From assembly GCA_964560775.1 (NCBI GenBank), contig CAZLNH010000016.1, positions 1 through 5,275 of the forward strand: a stretch of 5,275 nucleotides of DNA. The letters are read 5' to 3'. This DNA comes from Woeseia sp964560775. Lineage in GTDB: Bacteria > Pseudomonadota > Gammaproteobacteria > Steroidobacterales > Woeseiaceae. This document shows positions 1 through 5,275 of the stretch, piece after piece. The notes beneath the pieces were generated by a model, which made no database searches, had not been told where the DNA came from, and saw only the letters and a list, made by a program, of their open reading frames with translations. A program made the position numbers and the translations under genes. Every line of letters begins with the position of its first letter. The stretch's first letter is position 1.

Positions 1-314
1 GTTTCGGCGGATGGCACGGCCATGATCAGCAGGATGACAATCGGGATTATCGTCCAGATCACTTCAGCTGACATGCTGTGTGAAAATTGAGCCGGTTCCG
101 CGCCCTGCGATTTGCGGTGCTTGACCAGCGAGTAGATCATCGCACCGAACACGACAACGGCAATCGCGACACACCACCAGAATACCTGCATATGCAGGTG
201 GTAGGTTTCCTCGCTCAGCGCGGTGACGCCTTTCGGCATGTTGAGCGCCCAATCCGCGGCGGCCGTGTTGACGGCCAGCAGACCAGACAGGCCCAGGCAC
301 AGTTTTCGTATCAT
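1..314 (-). CDS. coxB: Cytochrome c oxidase subunit II, N-terminal part (runs off the left edge)
   Basis: Reading the minus strand from the ATG at 314 gives about 104 residues open to the window edge. Subunit II of the aa3-type oxidase takes electrons from cytochrome c through its Cu_A centre and passes them to subunit I in the inner membrane. Seen: a likely signal peptide (residues 1-20, ending AAA before Asp21), the mature start WALNMPKGVT, a first membrane segment at about 44-64 followed by a KHRKS basic turn, and the start of the second at about 86-101 with the family motif EVIWTIIP. Glu84 in that motif aligns with bovine COX2 Glu62, at the entrance of the K proton channel (family knowledge). 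The Cu_A Cys/His/Met ligands lie beyond the window. The start is supported by a GGGTGA ribosome site and the signal peptide directly after it. Other cox genes would be expected further left, which cannot be checked here. Confidence 0.95.
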   Translation of the reverse strand, partial: MIRKLCLGLSGLLAVNTAAADWALNMPKGVTALSEETYHLHMQVFWWCVAIAVVVFGAMIYSLVKHRKSQGAEPAQFSHSMSAEVIWTIIPIVILLIMAVPSAE

Positions 315-321
315 TGAAGCT

Positions 322-327
322 TCACCC
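322..327 (-). promoter_or_regulatory. Probable ribosome binding site of coxB
   Basis: On the minus strand GGGTGA sits 7 bases before the coxB ATG. It is an imperfect Shine-Dalgarno match at normal spacing and supports the start at 314. The 328-346 inverted repeat ends immediately upstream of it. Confidence 0.5.
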
Positions 328-346
328 GGTGGCATTACCTGCCACC
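328..346 (-). repeat. Inverted repeat next to the coxB ribosome binding site
   Basis: A perfect 6-bp stem (GGTGGC / GCCACC) with a 7-base loop lies 13 bases upstream of the coxB start codon and directly abuts the GGGTGA ribosome site. In the coxB leader RNA it could fold beside the Shine-Dalgarno sequence and affect ribosome access. The stem is short and this role is inference. Confidence 0.4.
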
Positions 347-373
347 CCAATTCAACCTGTTTCCTGTTACGCA

Positions 374-388
374 CGACGCCTTGCGTCG
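374..388 (-). repeat. Short perfect hairpin upstream of coxB
   Basis: A 6-bp stem (CGACGC / GCGTCG) with a 3-base loop lies about 60 bases upstream of the coxB start. On the minus strand the loop reads AAG. It has no T-run in either direction, so it is not an intrinsic terminator. It could be part of the coxB leader or chance in GC-rich DNA. Confidence 0.3.
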
Positions 389-462
389 CCACCGTCACCA
401 CCCGGGTAATAACGTGAAGGCAGCGCCGTCGCTTTCCAGTCCGTCCCCGCCGCAATCCTGAA

Positions 463-476
463 CGTTTCGCGAAACG
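463..476. promoter_or_regulatory. 14-bp perfect palindrome, candidate operator
   Basis: CGTTTCGCGAAACG is a perfect palindrome with no spacer, about 150 bases upstream of the coxB start. On the plus strand GAAC flanks overlap and abut it on both sides. Gapless symmetry of this length fits a binding site for a dimeric regulator better than an RNA hairpin, since there is no room for a loop without losing pairs. I do not recognise it as the box of a known regulator. Confidence 0.35.
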
Positions 477-539
477 AACCCGCTGATCCTGGCTAAAAGC
501 CTGAATCTTCGTCTCTGTCAGGGTGGCAAATCAGGGTAC

Positions 540-565
540 CGATGCACGCCGCCCGGCGCGCATCG
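540..565. repeat. Imperfect hairpin, 10 paired bases
   Basis: CGATGC and GCATCG form the outer 6 pairs and CGCC/GGCG the inner 4, separated by one A-C mismatch, with a 4-base loop. There is no T-run after it on either strand, so it does not look like an intrinsic terminator. It may be a structured element in the region downstream of bioC, or chance. Confidence 0.3.
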
Positions 566-600
566 AACATCGGTCTGATCGCTTTGTTGCCGCCGTTTCA

Positions 601-615
601 CCCGCAAATTGCGGG
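601..615. promoter_or_regulatory. 15-base odd palindrome, candidate protein-binding site
   Basis: CCCGCAA and TTGCGGG are perfect reverse complements separated by a single A. The 7-base half-sites with a 1-base centre would suit a dimeric DNA-binding protein. The site lies about 150 bases past the bioC stop and about 290 bases upstream of coxB. No known regulator box was recognised. Confidence 0.3.
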
Positions 616-767
616 CAGGTGACCCGGCCGGCGAAAAAGCCAGCGAAGTTTACTGAATGCGCTGCCGGCATGCAAACCTTGGCGACCGACTCTTCCGGTC
701 TAAATCATTTTTGTAACAATCACTTAGCCGGAAACTTTTGATCCAGTCTAAGCTCATCAAAGCACCT

Positions 768-1655
768 TCACCGAGGGCGTCCGCGTCTGCCTATGTCCCC
801 GATATCAAGACGAAATTCGCCCACATCGGGCCGCGGCCCGCCGCCCCACGCGTGACCGTATACGAGCTCAATGCTCACTTTGAGCGGGCCCTCAAGCATT
901 CGGCCCGCCAGTAGTGACTCGGCACGACGGAATCGCGACTTGCCTGTCAGCGACTTGCGCCGGCCTGGTAGTGCATTACGCGCGCCGCATGCCGTAAGGT
1001 CGCTGAAAAGGCGCCCGGTGCTGTGGTAGTCGACGCCCAGGTGGTCGACGTCGAGAACCGGATCACGGAGGCCTGCACGCACGAGGGCATCGCCGACATC
1101 ATGCATGTCGGGGAAACGCTGTACGTGACCATCGTCGTCCCAGGCCTCCCGCAGTTCGCGCAGGCTGTCAGGGCCGAGCGTCGCGAACGCGAACAACCCC
1201 CCCTTTTGCAGCACGCGGGCGACTTCGGCGAACAGCGCATCGGCATCTGGTACGTGGGGCAACAGCAGATTGGCGACGACGACATCGACGCTCATTGATG
1301 CCAGCGGCAGTGCCGCCGCATCAGCCTGCAACTCGGAGATACGGGCGAAGTAGCCGCGGCCCTTGCGAGCCCGCCGCAGCATGGCGTGCGACCGGTCGAC
1401 GCTCAACACGTGGCTGCGGCGAAAGACCTTCGCGAGGCGGCGACTCAGCGTGCCGGTGCCGGCACCCAGGTCGAGAATACGTTTTGGCCCAACCTGCATC
1501 GGCGCCATGCGCTCCAGCAGACCGTCGCCGGCTATGCGATGAATGAAATCGGCGCTGTCGAACCCTGCGGCGGCGCGGGCAAAGCGCCTTTCGACGTCGC
1601 GGTGCCGCGGCCGCATGTCTGTTCCGTGATCCATGGCCTCGAAGCATACGGTCAT
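768..1655 (-). CDS. bioC: Malonyl-ACP O-methyltransferase BioC
   Basis: BioC uses S-adenosylmethionine to methylate the free carboxyl of malonyl-ACP, disguising it so that fatty acid synthesis can build the pimeloyl chain of biotin; an esterase such as BioH later removes the methyl. The 295-residue product has a class I methyltransferase core: motif I DLGAGTG (62-68), acidic Asp87 after the second strand (SVDRS) that would hold the SAM ribose, QADAAALPL (110-118) and the ANLLLPHV strand (128-135). BioC-specific stretches follow: FATLGPDSLRELREAW (157-172), RFPDMHDVGDALVRAGLRDP (180-199) and VYGHAWG near the C-terminus. Length is normal for the family. The start is uncertain: Met8 (1634) and Met14 (1616) are in frame, and Met14 has a GGA-type ribosome site about 6 bases ahead, while Met1 has none that is clear. 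No other bio gene is in the window. It diverges from comF. Confidence 0.93.
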   Translation of the reverse strand: MTVCFEAMDHGTDMRPRHRDVERRFARAAAGFDSADFIHRIAGDGLLERMAPMQVGPKRILDLGAGTGTLSRRLAKVFRRSHVLSVDRSHAMLRRARKGRGYFARISELQADAAALPLASMSVDVVVANLLLPHVPDADALFAEVARVLQKGGLFAFATLGPDSLRELREAWDDDGHVQRFPDMHDVGDALVRAGLRDPVLDVDHLGVDYHSTGRLFSDLTACGARNALPGRRKSLTGKSRFRRAESLLAGRMLEGPLKVSIELVYGHAWGGGPRPDVGEFRLDIGDIGRRGRPR

Positions 1656-1776
1656 TGCAGACGTGCCGCGACCGGTCCCCGAACGTCAACGCAGCGAGTC
1701 CAGCAACCTTCAATTACCCCGGACTTTCCCGAAAACGACGGCTGCTGTCCGCCGCACAACCAGACACAGTCAGGCG
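1656..1776. promoter_or_regulatory. Divergent spacer between bioC and comF
   Basis: These 121 bases (up to 160 if bioC starts at 1616) should carry the promoters of both genes, because they diverge. I see no strong -35/-10 pair on either strand and no convincing BirA-type biotin operator. The assignment rests on position only. Confidence 0.35.
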
Positions 1777-2553
1777 ATGCAGCGCTACCTGCAAGTGGCG
1801 GCGAACATGCTGGCGCCGCCGCACTGCGTCTTTTGCGGCATACGGCTCGACGCTGGCCGCGTCTGCGCGCCCTGCCACGACGACCTGCCGTGGCTCGAGG
1901 CGGCATGCCCGGGATGCGCCGAACCGTTGCCCCGGGCCATCAGTGACGAATGCGGGCCCGGGGCAGGCGGCGCTCGCTGTGGGGCGTGCCAGCAGCACCC
2001 GCCACCGTGGAGCGCGTGCCGCGCGGCGTTGCATTATGCGTTCCCGGTCGACAGTGCCCTGAAAGCACTGAAGTTCCGCGCCTGCCTGTACTATGCCCCG
2101 GCGTTCGCCGCATTGCTTGCCCCTATAGTGTCGCGGCACTTCAACGACATCGATGCGCTGATACCGGTTCCGCTGCACCGCCTGCGGCAGGCGCGGCGAG
2201 GTTTCAACCAGGCGCGCGAAATCGCCGCGAGTCTCGGCAAAACGACGGGACTGCCTGTGCAGGATGTGGCGAGACGCGTACGGCAAACGGCATCACAAAG
2301 TGGCCTTGACCGGGACGCGCGCCGAAAGAACTTGCGTGACGCCTTCCAGGTTCCAGCGCGCCTGACGTACCGCTATCCACTGATTATTGACGACGTCATG
2401 ACCACCGGCGAGACGTGCCGGCACCTGGCAGGCGTACTCCTGCAATCCGGCGCGCGCCGAGTTGCCGTCCTGACCGTCGCGCGCGCTGCAACGTCTTACG
2501 GTGCAGGCGGTGCCGACGCAATTGTTCCAATCTGCCACCCCCAACGCTACTAG
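1777..2553 (+). CDS. comF: ComF/GntX-type phosphoribosyltransferase-domain protein
   Basis: From the ATG at 1777 the product is 258 residues, normal for ComF/GntX (YhgH). The N-terminus has paired cysteines CVFC (17-20), CAPC (30-33), CPGC (44-47) and CGAC (68-71), the zinc-ribbon-like part. The C-terminal part is a type I phosphoribosyltransferase domain: IPVPLHRLRQARRGFNQA (129-146), then RQTASQSGLDRDARRKNL (169-186), then the PRPP-binding loop IIDDVMTTGET (203-213). ComF acts in DNA uptake in competent bacteria and GntX is linked to gluconate use; the reaction, if any, is not established. The frame stays open to an ATG at 1633, but that would overlap bioC and add 48 residues unlike the family. 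The chosen start has only a weak AGG two bases ahead, and Met11 (1807) is a second option. E. coli gntX likewise adjoins a biotin gene (bioH). The stop overlaps that of the next gene. Confidence 0.9.
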   Translation: MQRYLQVAANMLAPPHCVFCGIRLDAGRVCAPCHDDLPWLEAACPGCAEPLPRAISDECGPGAGGARCGACQQHPPPWSACRAALHYAFPVDSALKALKFRACLYYAPAFAALLAPIVSRHFNDIDALIPVPLHRLRQARRGFNQAREIAASLGKTTGLPVQDVARRVRQTASQSGLDRDARRKNLRDAFQVPARLTYRYPLIIDDVMTTGETCRHLAGVLLQSGARRVAVLTVARAATSYGAGGADAIVPICHPQRY

Positions 2554-3137
2554 TTCGACTTCGAGCGAATTTCGGCAGAGAGGTGAGCGTGCAGGTCGCG
2601 TACTACATCGCTCTTGTCTGGATTCGCTGTCGACGCATCGATGATCACACGATCAATGGCCGTAATGAAAAGTTCCTCGCCGAGCTCTGATTCAATAATG
2701 AGGCTTGCGGCGTGTTCGAGGTCGGAGCCGCACTCGCTCTCATACCCAATCGGAATAATATTCACATCATAGAACTCACCCTGGTTGAACGACGTCAGAT
2801 AGTACCTCCAGTCCTCGAAATTGTACTCCCTGGTCCGATCGCCGTCGGTGATCTTAATCGTTCGCCTTTGCAGCTCCTTTCTTGGCTTCGCCGGGAGAAA
2901 CTCCCATCCAGGGACATCGGGTGCTTCGCGTGCAAGTGCATTCGTCAGGTCGAGCAGCTTTTCTTGCAAATTTGGACTAAAAGCGAGAAACCACTCGGCG
3001 CGCGAACCCGAACCGACCTCCCAGCGAAGTTGCGGGTTTATTGCGGCGAGCCACTTCGCAAGCTCTCTTTGAGCCTTTCGGTCCCGCGGAACAAATTGCA
3101 CATTATTGCGAAGCCATTCAAAAAACTCGGGTGACAT
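2550..3137 (-). CDS. Unrecognised 195-residue soluble protein, lower GC than its neighbours
   Basis: I cannot name this protein. It is acidic in its C-terminal half and shows no signal peptide, membrane segment or Cys/His metal motif. Residues 37-86 (LRWEVGSGSR..WFLAFSPN..., then a helix, then APDVPGWEFLPAKPRK) resemble the strand-helix-PGW-strand pattern of small uncharacterised or immunity-like bacterial proteins that carry a PGW plus PR sequence; this is a memory-level resemblance, not a search result. The C-terminal half has FEDWRYYL (about 107-114) and helices rich in Glu and Asp. GC is about 49% over four sampled lines (118/240), against about 73% in comF and 61% in the S9 gene (two lines each), suggesting transfer or a different history. 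The ribosome site is weak (GAG, 8 bases ahead). The start at 3137 is the first Met of the frame. It is convergent with comF and divergent from the S9 gene, so it is probably a single-gene unit. Confidence 0.75.
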   Translation of the reverse strand: MSPEFFEWLRNNVQFVPRDRKAQRELAKWLAAINPQLRWEVGSGSRAEWFLAFSPNLQEKLLDLTNALAREAPDVPGWEFLPAKPRKELQRRTIKITDGDRTREYNFEDWRYYLTSFNQGEFYDVNIIPIGYESECGSDLEHAASLIIESELGEELFITAIDRVIIDASTANPDKSDVVRDLHAHLSAEIRSKSN

Positions 3138-3160
3138 TATTTGTGCTCACGTGGCGGATC

Positions 3161-3180
3161 ATTTTTGGCTAATATTATTG
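3161..3180. promoter_or_regulatory. AT-rich core of a divergent intergenic region, possible promoter
   Basis: Between the orphan gene (minus, start 3137) and the S9 peptidase (plus, start 3263) lie 125 bases. Within them is an AT-rich patch with TATTAT at 3173-3178 on the plus strand, matching 5 of 6 bases of the -10 consensus, and TAATAT-like sequence on the minus strand. No matching -35 box is seen at 16-18 bases in either direction, so this is a weak candidate. The rest of the spacer is GC-rich, with two GCCGGC copies near 3188-3203. Confidence 0.25.
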
Positions 3181-3262
3181 CTCGGTCTGCCGGCGTTGCC
3201 GGCTTGCGGCGGAATGACCGGAGACACGGTCAGGCCTGCGCCCAACAGAAGCGATCATCATA

Positions 3263-3328
3263 ATGAAGATGACACCCTTGCGACGAATCCTGCTCCTTGC
3301 CTGCCTCATCACGCTGCATGCGCAGGCC
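3263..3328 (+). other. Signal peptide of the S9 peptidase
   Basis: Residues 1-22 have a basic n-region ending in Arg7-Arg8, a hydrophobic core (ILLLACLITL) and an AQA cleavage motif before Ala23, fitting signal peptidase I. LLAC at 11-14 resembles a lipobox, but the hydrophobic stretch before Cys14 would be only about 5 residues, too short for a typical lipoprotein signal. A soluble periplasmic protein is the more likely outcome. Confidence 0.75.
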
Positions 3329-5242
3329 GCGCCACTGCGGGTCGAAGCGTACGGCCGCCTGCCGGCATTCTCCGACGTCAATATCTCCACCGGCGGCAGT
3401 TATATTGCGGCGATAATGGACCAGGGGGAGGGTTACGTTGTCGGTGTTTACGAACTTCCCATCACCGCGGACTCGAATTTCTGGGCCCGGAAGTACGACA
3501 ACGGCACGATACGCTGGATCGAGTGGGCGAATGATGAGCGGCTGCTGGTGTCTGTGGAGTTCCTCGATCGTGTGCAGGGGATACCGATCAAGCAAACGCG
3601 GCTGATAGCAATGAACTACGACGGTTCGGACGTCGAAAACATGGTGAGCCGTCCGAAATCGAAGACCCAGAGCCTGCACCAGTTCCAGGACAACGTCCTC
3701 GACATGTTGCCCGAGGATCCGGACCATATCGTGATGGCGTTCAGCTTTGACGCGTCCAACAGCCTGGAGCCCGAAGTTCGCAAGGTGAACGTCCACACCG
3801 GCAAGAACAAGCTCATGGAGACCCGCCAGGAACACATTTCGACCTGGTACACGGATCGCGACGGCAACGTACGCATCGGCTTCGGCATCCATGACGACAA
3901 GCTGAGAATGATCCTGCGCGACAGCGCGGACAGCGACTGGAAGGACATCTCCTACCGATTCCAGGATGCCGAAACCCGCAAGTTCGATGACAGCGTGACA
4001 TTCGAGCCGCTCGGTTTCGACAACGATCCGAATATCCTGTACATCCTGTCGAACCACGAGTCGGACACCGCCTCGGTATATCGCTACGACATCGCCAGGG
4101 ACGAGTTTCTCGACATCGTTTACGGACGTGACGACGTGGATATCTCCGGCCTCGAATACGACAGCACCGGTCGCAATGTGATCGGTGTGCGTTATATCGG
4201 CGAAGAGCCCGAAGTACACTACCTCGAAGAGGACGCTGACGCCCGCATCCGGGAACAATTATCGGAATACTTCGGTGGCGCGGACGTACGACTGACCAGC
4301 ACCACGTATGACAATAGCCGCTGGATCATATCGGTAAGCGGGGATACGCGGCCGCGCCAGTACTACCTGCTCGACAAAACCGACGGCAGCCTGAAGATGT
4401 TCGGCCAGCAATACCCGGACCTCAGCGCCGGCATGCTCTCCCCCATGCAAGTGACGTCGTACAAGGCACGCGACGACGTCGAAATCCCGGCTTTTATCAC
4501 GCTACCGCCAGGCATTGCGTCCCTTGCCGACGCGCACGGATTGCCGTTCGTCGCGCTGCCGCACGGCGGCCCGAGCGCGCGTGACTTCAAGCGCTTCGAC
4601 TTCCTGGCGCAATTCCTCGCCTCGCGCGGCTATGGCGTATTGCAGATGAACTTTCGTGGCTCCACCGGTTACGGCACGACGTTCGCACTGGCCGGGCACC
4701 GCGAGTGGGGCCAGGCAATGCAGGACGACGTTACCGACGGCGTAAACTGGCTGGTTGAACAGGGTTACGCGGATGCCGGGCGAATCTGCGCCGTGGGCTG
4801 GAGCTACGGCGCGTACGCCGCGCTGATGGGAAGCGTGAAGACCCCGGACCTGTATCGATGTGCGGTCGGTATTGCCGGCGTCTACGACCTCAAGGCGCTG
4901 CTGCGGTCGGCGGGCCGCTATCACAACGGCAGATTCATGAGCCGCAATATCGGCAAGCTCTGGTCAGACGGCGAGCTGCTGGAAGAGAATTCGCCGGCAA
5001 ACAACGCGGCCGGTATCAAGGTACCCGTACTGCTCATGCATGCCGCCGACGATCGCGTCGTTGACATTTATCAGAGCAGGCTGATGCGCGATGCCCTGGA
5101 GAAGGCCAACAAGTCGTTCGACTATGTCGAATACGAATCCGGCGGTCACTCGATGGTCAGTAACGACCGGGTCGAGATGCTGAAGCAGATGGAGGCATTC
5201 CTCGCGGAACACCTCGGTGAGTCGGCGCGCGCGTCGCTGTAG
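3263..5242 (+). CDS. Exported S9 family (prolyl oligopeptidase/DPP-like) peptidase
   Basis: This complete 659-residue serine peptidase probably cleaves short peptides in the periplasm. Layout: signal peptide (1-22), a long beta-rich N-terminal part (about 30-400) consistent with the beta-propeller that gates the active site, then the alpha/beta-hydrolase domain (about 420-655). Family marks are HGGP (434-437, oxyanion region), NFRGSTGYG (463-471), nucleophile Ser514 in GWSYGAY, Asp596 in DDRV and His629 in GGHSM, so the Ser-Asp-His triad is intact. The usual HG before the Asp is HA here (His593-Ala594), a mild deviation. Length is typical for bacterial S9 enzymes. The ATG at 3263 puts a signal peptide directly at the N-terminus; Met3 is an alternative. 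Only a weak AGAAG lies about 11 bases ahead. Substrate preference (dipeptidyl, acylaminoacyl or oligopeptide) cannot be told from sequence. No partner gene is adjacent, and it is probably transcribed alone. Confidence 0.93.
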   Translation: MKMTPLRRILLLACLITLHAQAAPLRVEAYGRLPAFSDVNISTGGSYIAAIMDQGEGYVVGVYELPITADSNFWARKYDNGTIRWIEWANDERLLVSVEFLDRVQGIPIKQTRLIAMNYDGSDVENMVSRPKSKTQSLHQFQDNVLDMLPEDPDHIVMAFSFDASNSLEPEVRKVNVHTGKNKLMETRQEHISTWYTDRDGNVRIGFGIHDDKLRMILRDSADSDWKDISYRFQDAETRKFDDSVTFEPLGFDNDPNILYILSNHESDTASVYRYDIARDEFLDIVYGRDDVDISGLEYDSTGRNVIGVRYIGEEPEVHYLEEDADARIREQLSEYFGGADVRLTSTTYDNSRWIISVSGDTRPRQYYLLDKTDGSLKMFGQQYPDLSAGMLSPMQVTSYKARDDVEIPAFITLPPGIASLADAHGLPFVALPHGGPSARDFKRFDFLAQFLASRGYGVLQMNFRGSTGYGTTFALAGHREWGQAMQDDVTDGVNWLVEQGYADAGRICAVGWSYGAYAALMGSVKTPDLYRCAVGIAGVYDLKALLRSAGRYHNGRFMSRNIGKLWSDGELLEENSPANNAAGIKVPVLLMHAADDRVVDIYQSRLMRDALEKANKSFDYVEYESGGHSMVSNDRVEMLKQMEAFLAEHLGESARASL

Positions 5243-5256
5243 AACTGCAAGTGACC

Positions 5257-5270
5257 CGGGCTCGCGCCCG
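5257..5270 (+). terminator. Small GC hairpin after the S9 gene, possible terminator
   Basis: CGGGC and GCCCG form a 5-bp stem around a TCGC loop, 14 bases after the S9 stop. No T-run follows before the window ends 5 bases later, and the visible bases are GC-rich, so it lacks the second half of an intrinsic terminator. Confidence 0.25.
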
Positions 5271-5275
5271 CGCGC

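Larger units (their letters stand above)
315..767. other. Gene-free region between bioC and coxB (likely cox promoter and leader)
   Basis: About 450 bases separate the bioC stop from the coxB start, both on the minus strand. I find no convincing gene: the one open frame of note (GTG at 523 to 741, plus strand) has no ribosome site and a composition unlike a real protein. The region holds five inverted repeats (328-346, 374-388, 463-476, 540-565, 601-615), listed separately, and an AT-richer patch around 701-760. I could not identify a good sigma-70 promoter pair. I also see no stem plus T-run in the direction of bioC transcription, so termination of bioC is not explained by an obvious intrinsic terminator. 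The coxB promoter is inferred to lie here by position only. Confidence 0.6.

Noticed and set aside
684..712. GACCG/CGGTC hairpin followed by a T5 run on the plus strand, resembling a terminator
   Set aside because: No plus-strand gene lies upstream for it to end, the stem is only 5 bp, and the T-run starts 8 bases after the stem. In the bioC direction there is no T-run at all.
523..741. 72-codon GTG-start frame in the bioC-coxB gap
   Set aside because: There is no ribosome site, the composition is random-looking, and the frame is crossed by inverted repeats. It is short enough to be chance.
1633..1776. Upstream extension of comF to the ATG at 1633
   Set aside because: It would add 48 residues unlike any ComF N-terminus and overlap bioC. 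The cysteine-rich domain begins shortly after Met at 1777.
1656..1776. Possible BirA-type biotin operator ahead of bioC
   Set aside because: Some GGTTG-like words are present, but no paired half-sites at the expected spacing could be found.
1386..1946. 186-codon plus-strand frame spanning the bioC-comF spacer
   Set aside because: It overlaps both bioC and comF in wrong frames and has no domain signal.
1714..2286. 190-codon minus-strand open frame across comF
   Set aside because: It is antisense to the clear ComF reading frame, Arg-rich and has no recognisable motif; a GC-rich shadow frame.
3230..4258. 342-codon open frame on the minus strand, antisense to the S9 peptidase
   Set aside because: It lies almost wholly inside a well-supported gene on the other strand. 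It is Val/His/Asp-rich, as expected for the mirror of a GC-rich coding frame, and shows no family motif.

Overview
This window looks like ordinary chromosomal DNA from a GC-rich gammaproteobacterium. That placement is inferred from gene content: an aa3-type cytochrome c oxidase subunit II with a proteobacterial N-terminus, a BioC of the proteobacterial type, a ComF/GntX-type phosphoribosyltransferase next to a biotin gene, and a secreted S9 peptidase. No ribosomal RNA or other taxonomic marker is present, so nothing finer is claimed. The window contains no mobile element, CRISPR array, tRNA or rRNA that I can recognise.

Layout from left to right: (1) The first 314 bases, minus strand, are the start of coxB; it runs off the left edge and has no Cu_A domain in view. 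(2) 315-767 is a gene-free stretch of about 450 bases upstream of coxB. It holds several short perfect or near-perfect inverted repeats: a hairpin just upstream of the coxB ribosome binding site, a 14-bp perfect palindrome at 463-476 and a 15-base odd palindrome at 601-615. It probably contains the cox promoter and leader. (3) 768-1655, minus strand, is bioC, malonyl-ACP O-methyltransferase, which starts the pimeloyl part of biotin synthesis. (4) 1777-2553, plus strand, is a ComF/GntX-type protein (Cys-rich N-terminus plus phosphoribosyltransferase domain), divergent from bioC. (5) 2550-3137, minus strand, is an unrecognised 195-residue soluble protein with clearly lower GC than its neighbours. 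It converges on comF so tightly that one CTAG tetramer holds the stop codons of both genes. (6) 3263-5242, plus strand, is a complete 659-residue exported S9 (prolyl oligopeptidase family) peptidase with an intact Ser-Asp-His triad. (7) The last 33 bases hold a small GC-rich hairpin.

The genes do not form one pathway. They are single units of respiration (coxB), biotin synthesis (bioC), a competence/gluconate-type accessory protein (comF) and periplasmic peptide breakdown (S9). The best candidates for anything undescribed are the low-GC orphan gene at 2550-3137 and the symmetrical elements upstream of coxB. I see no clear new multi-gene system here.
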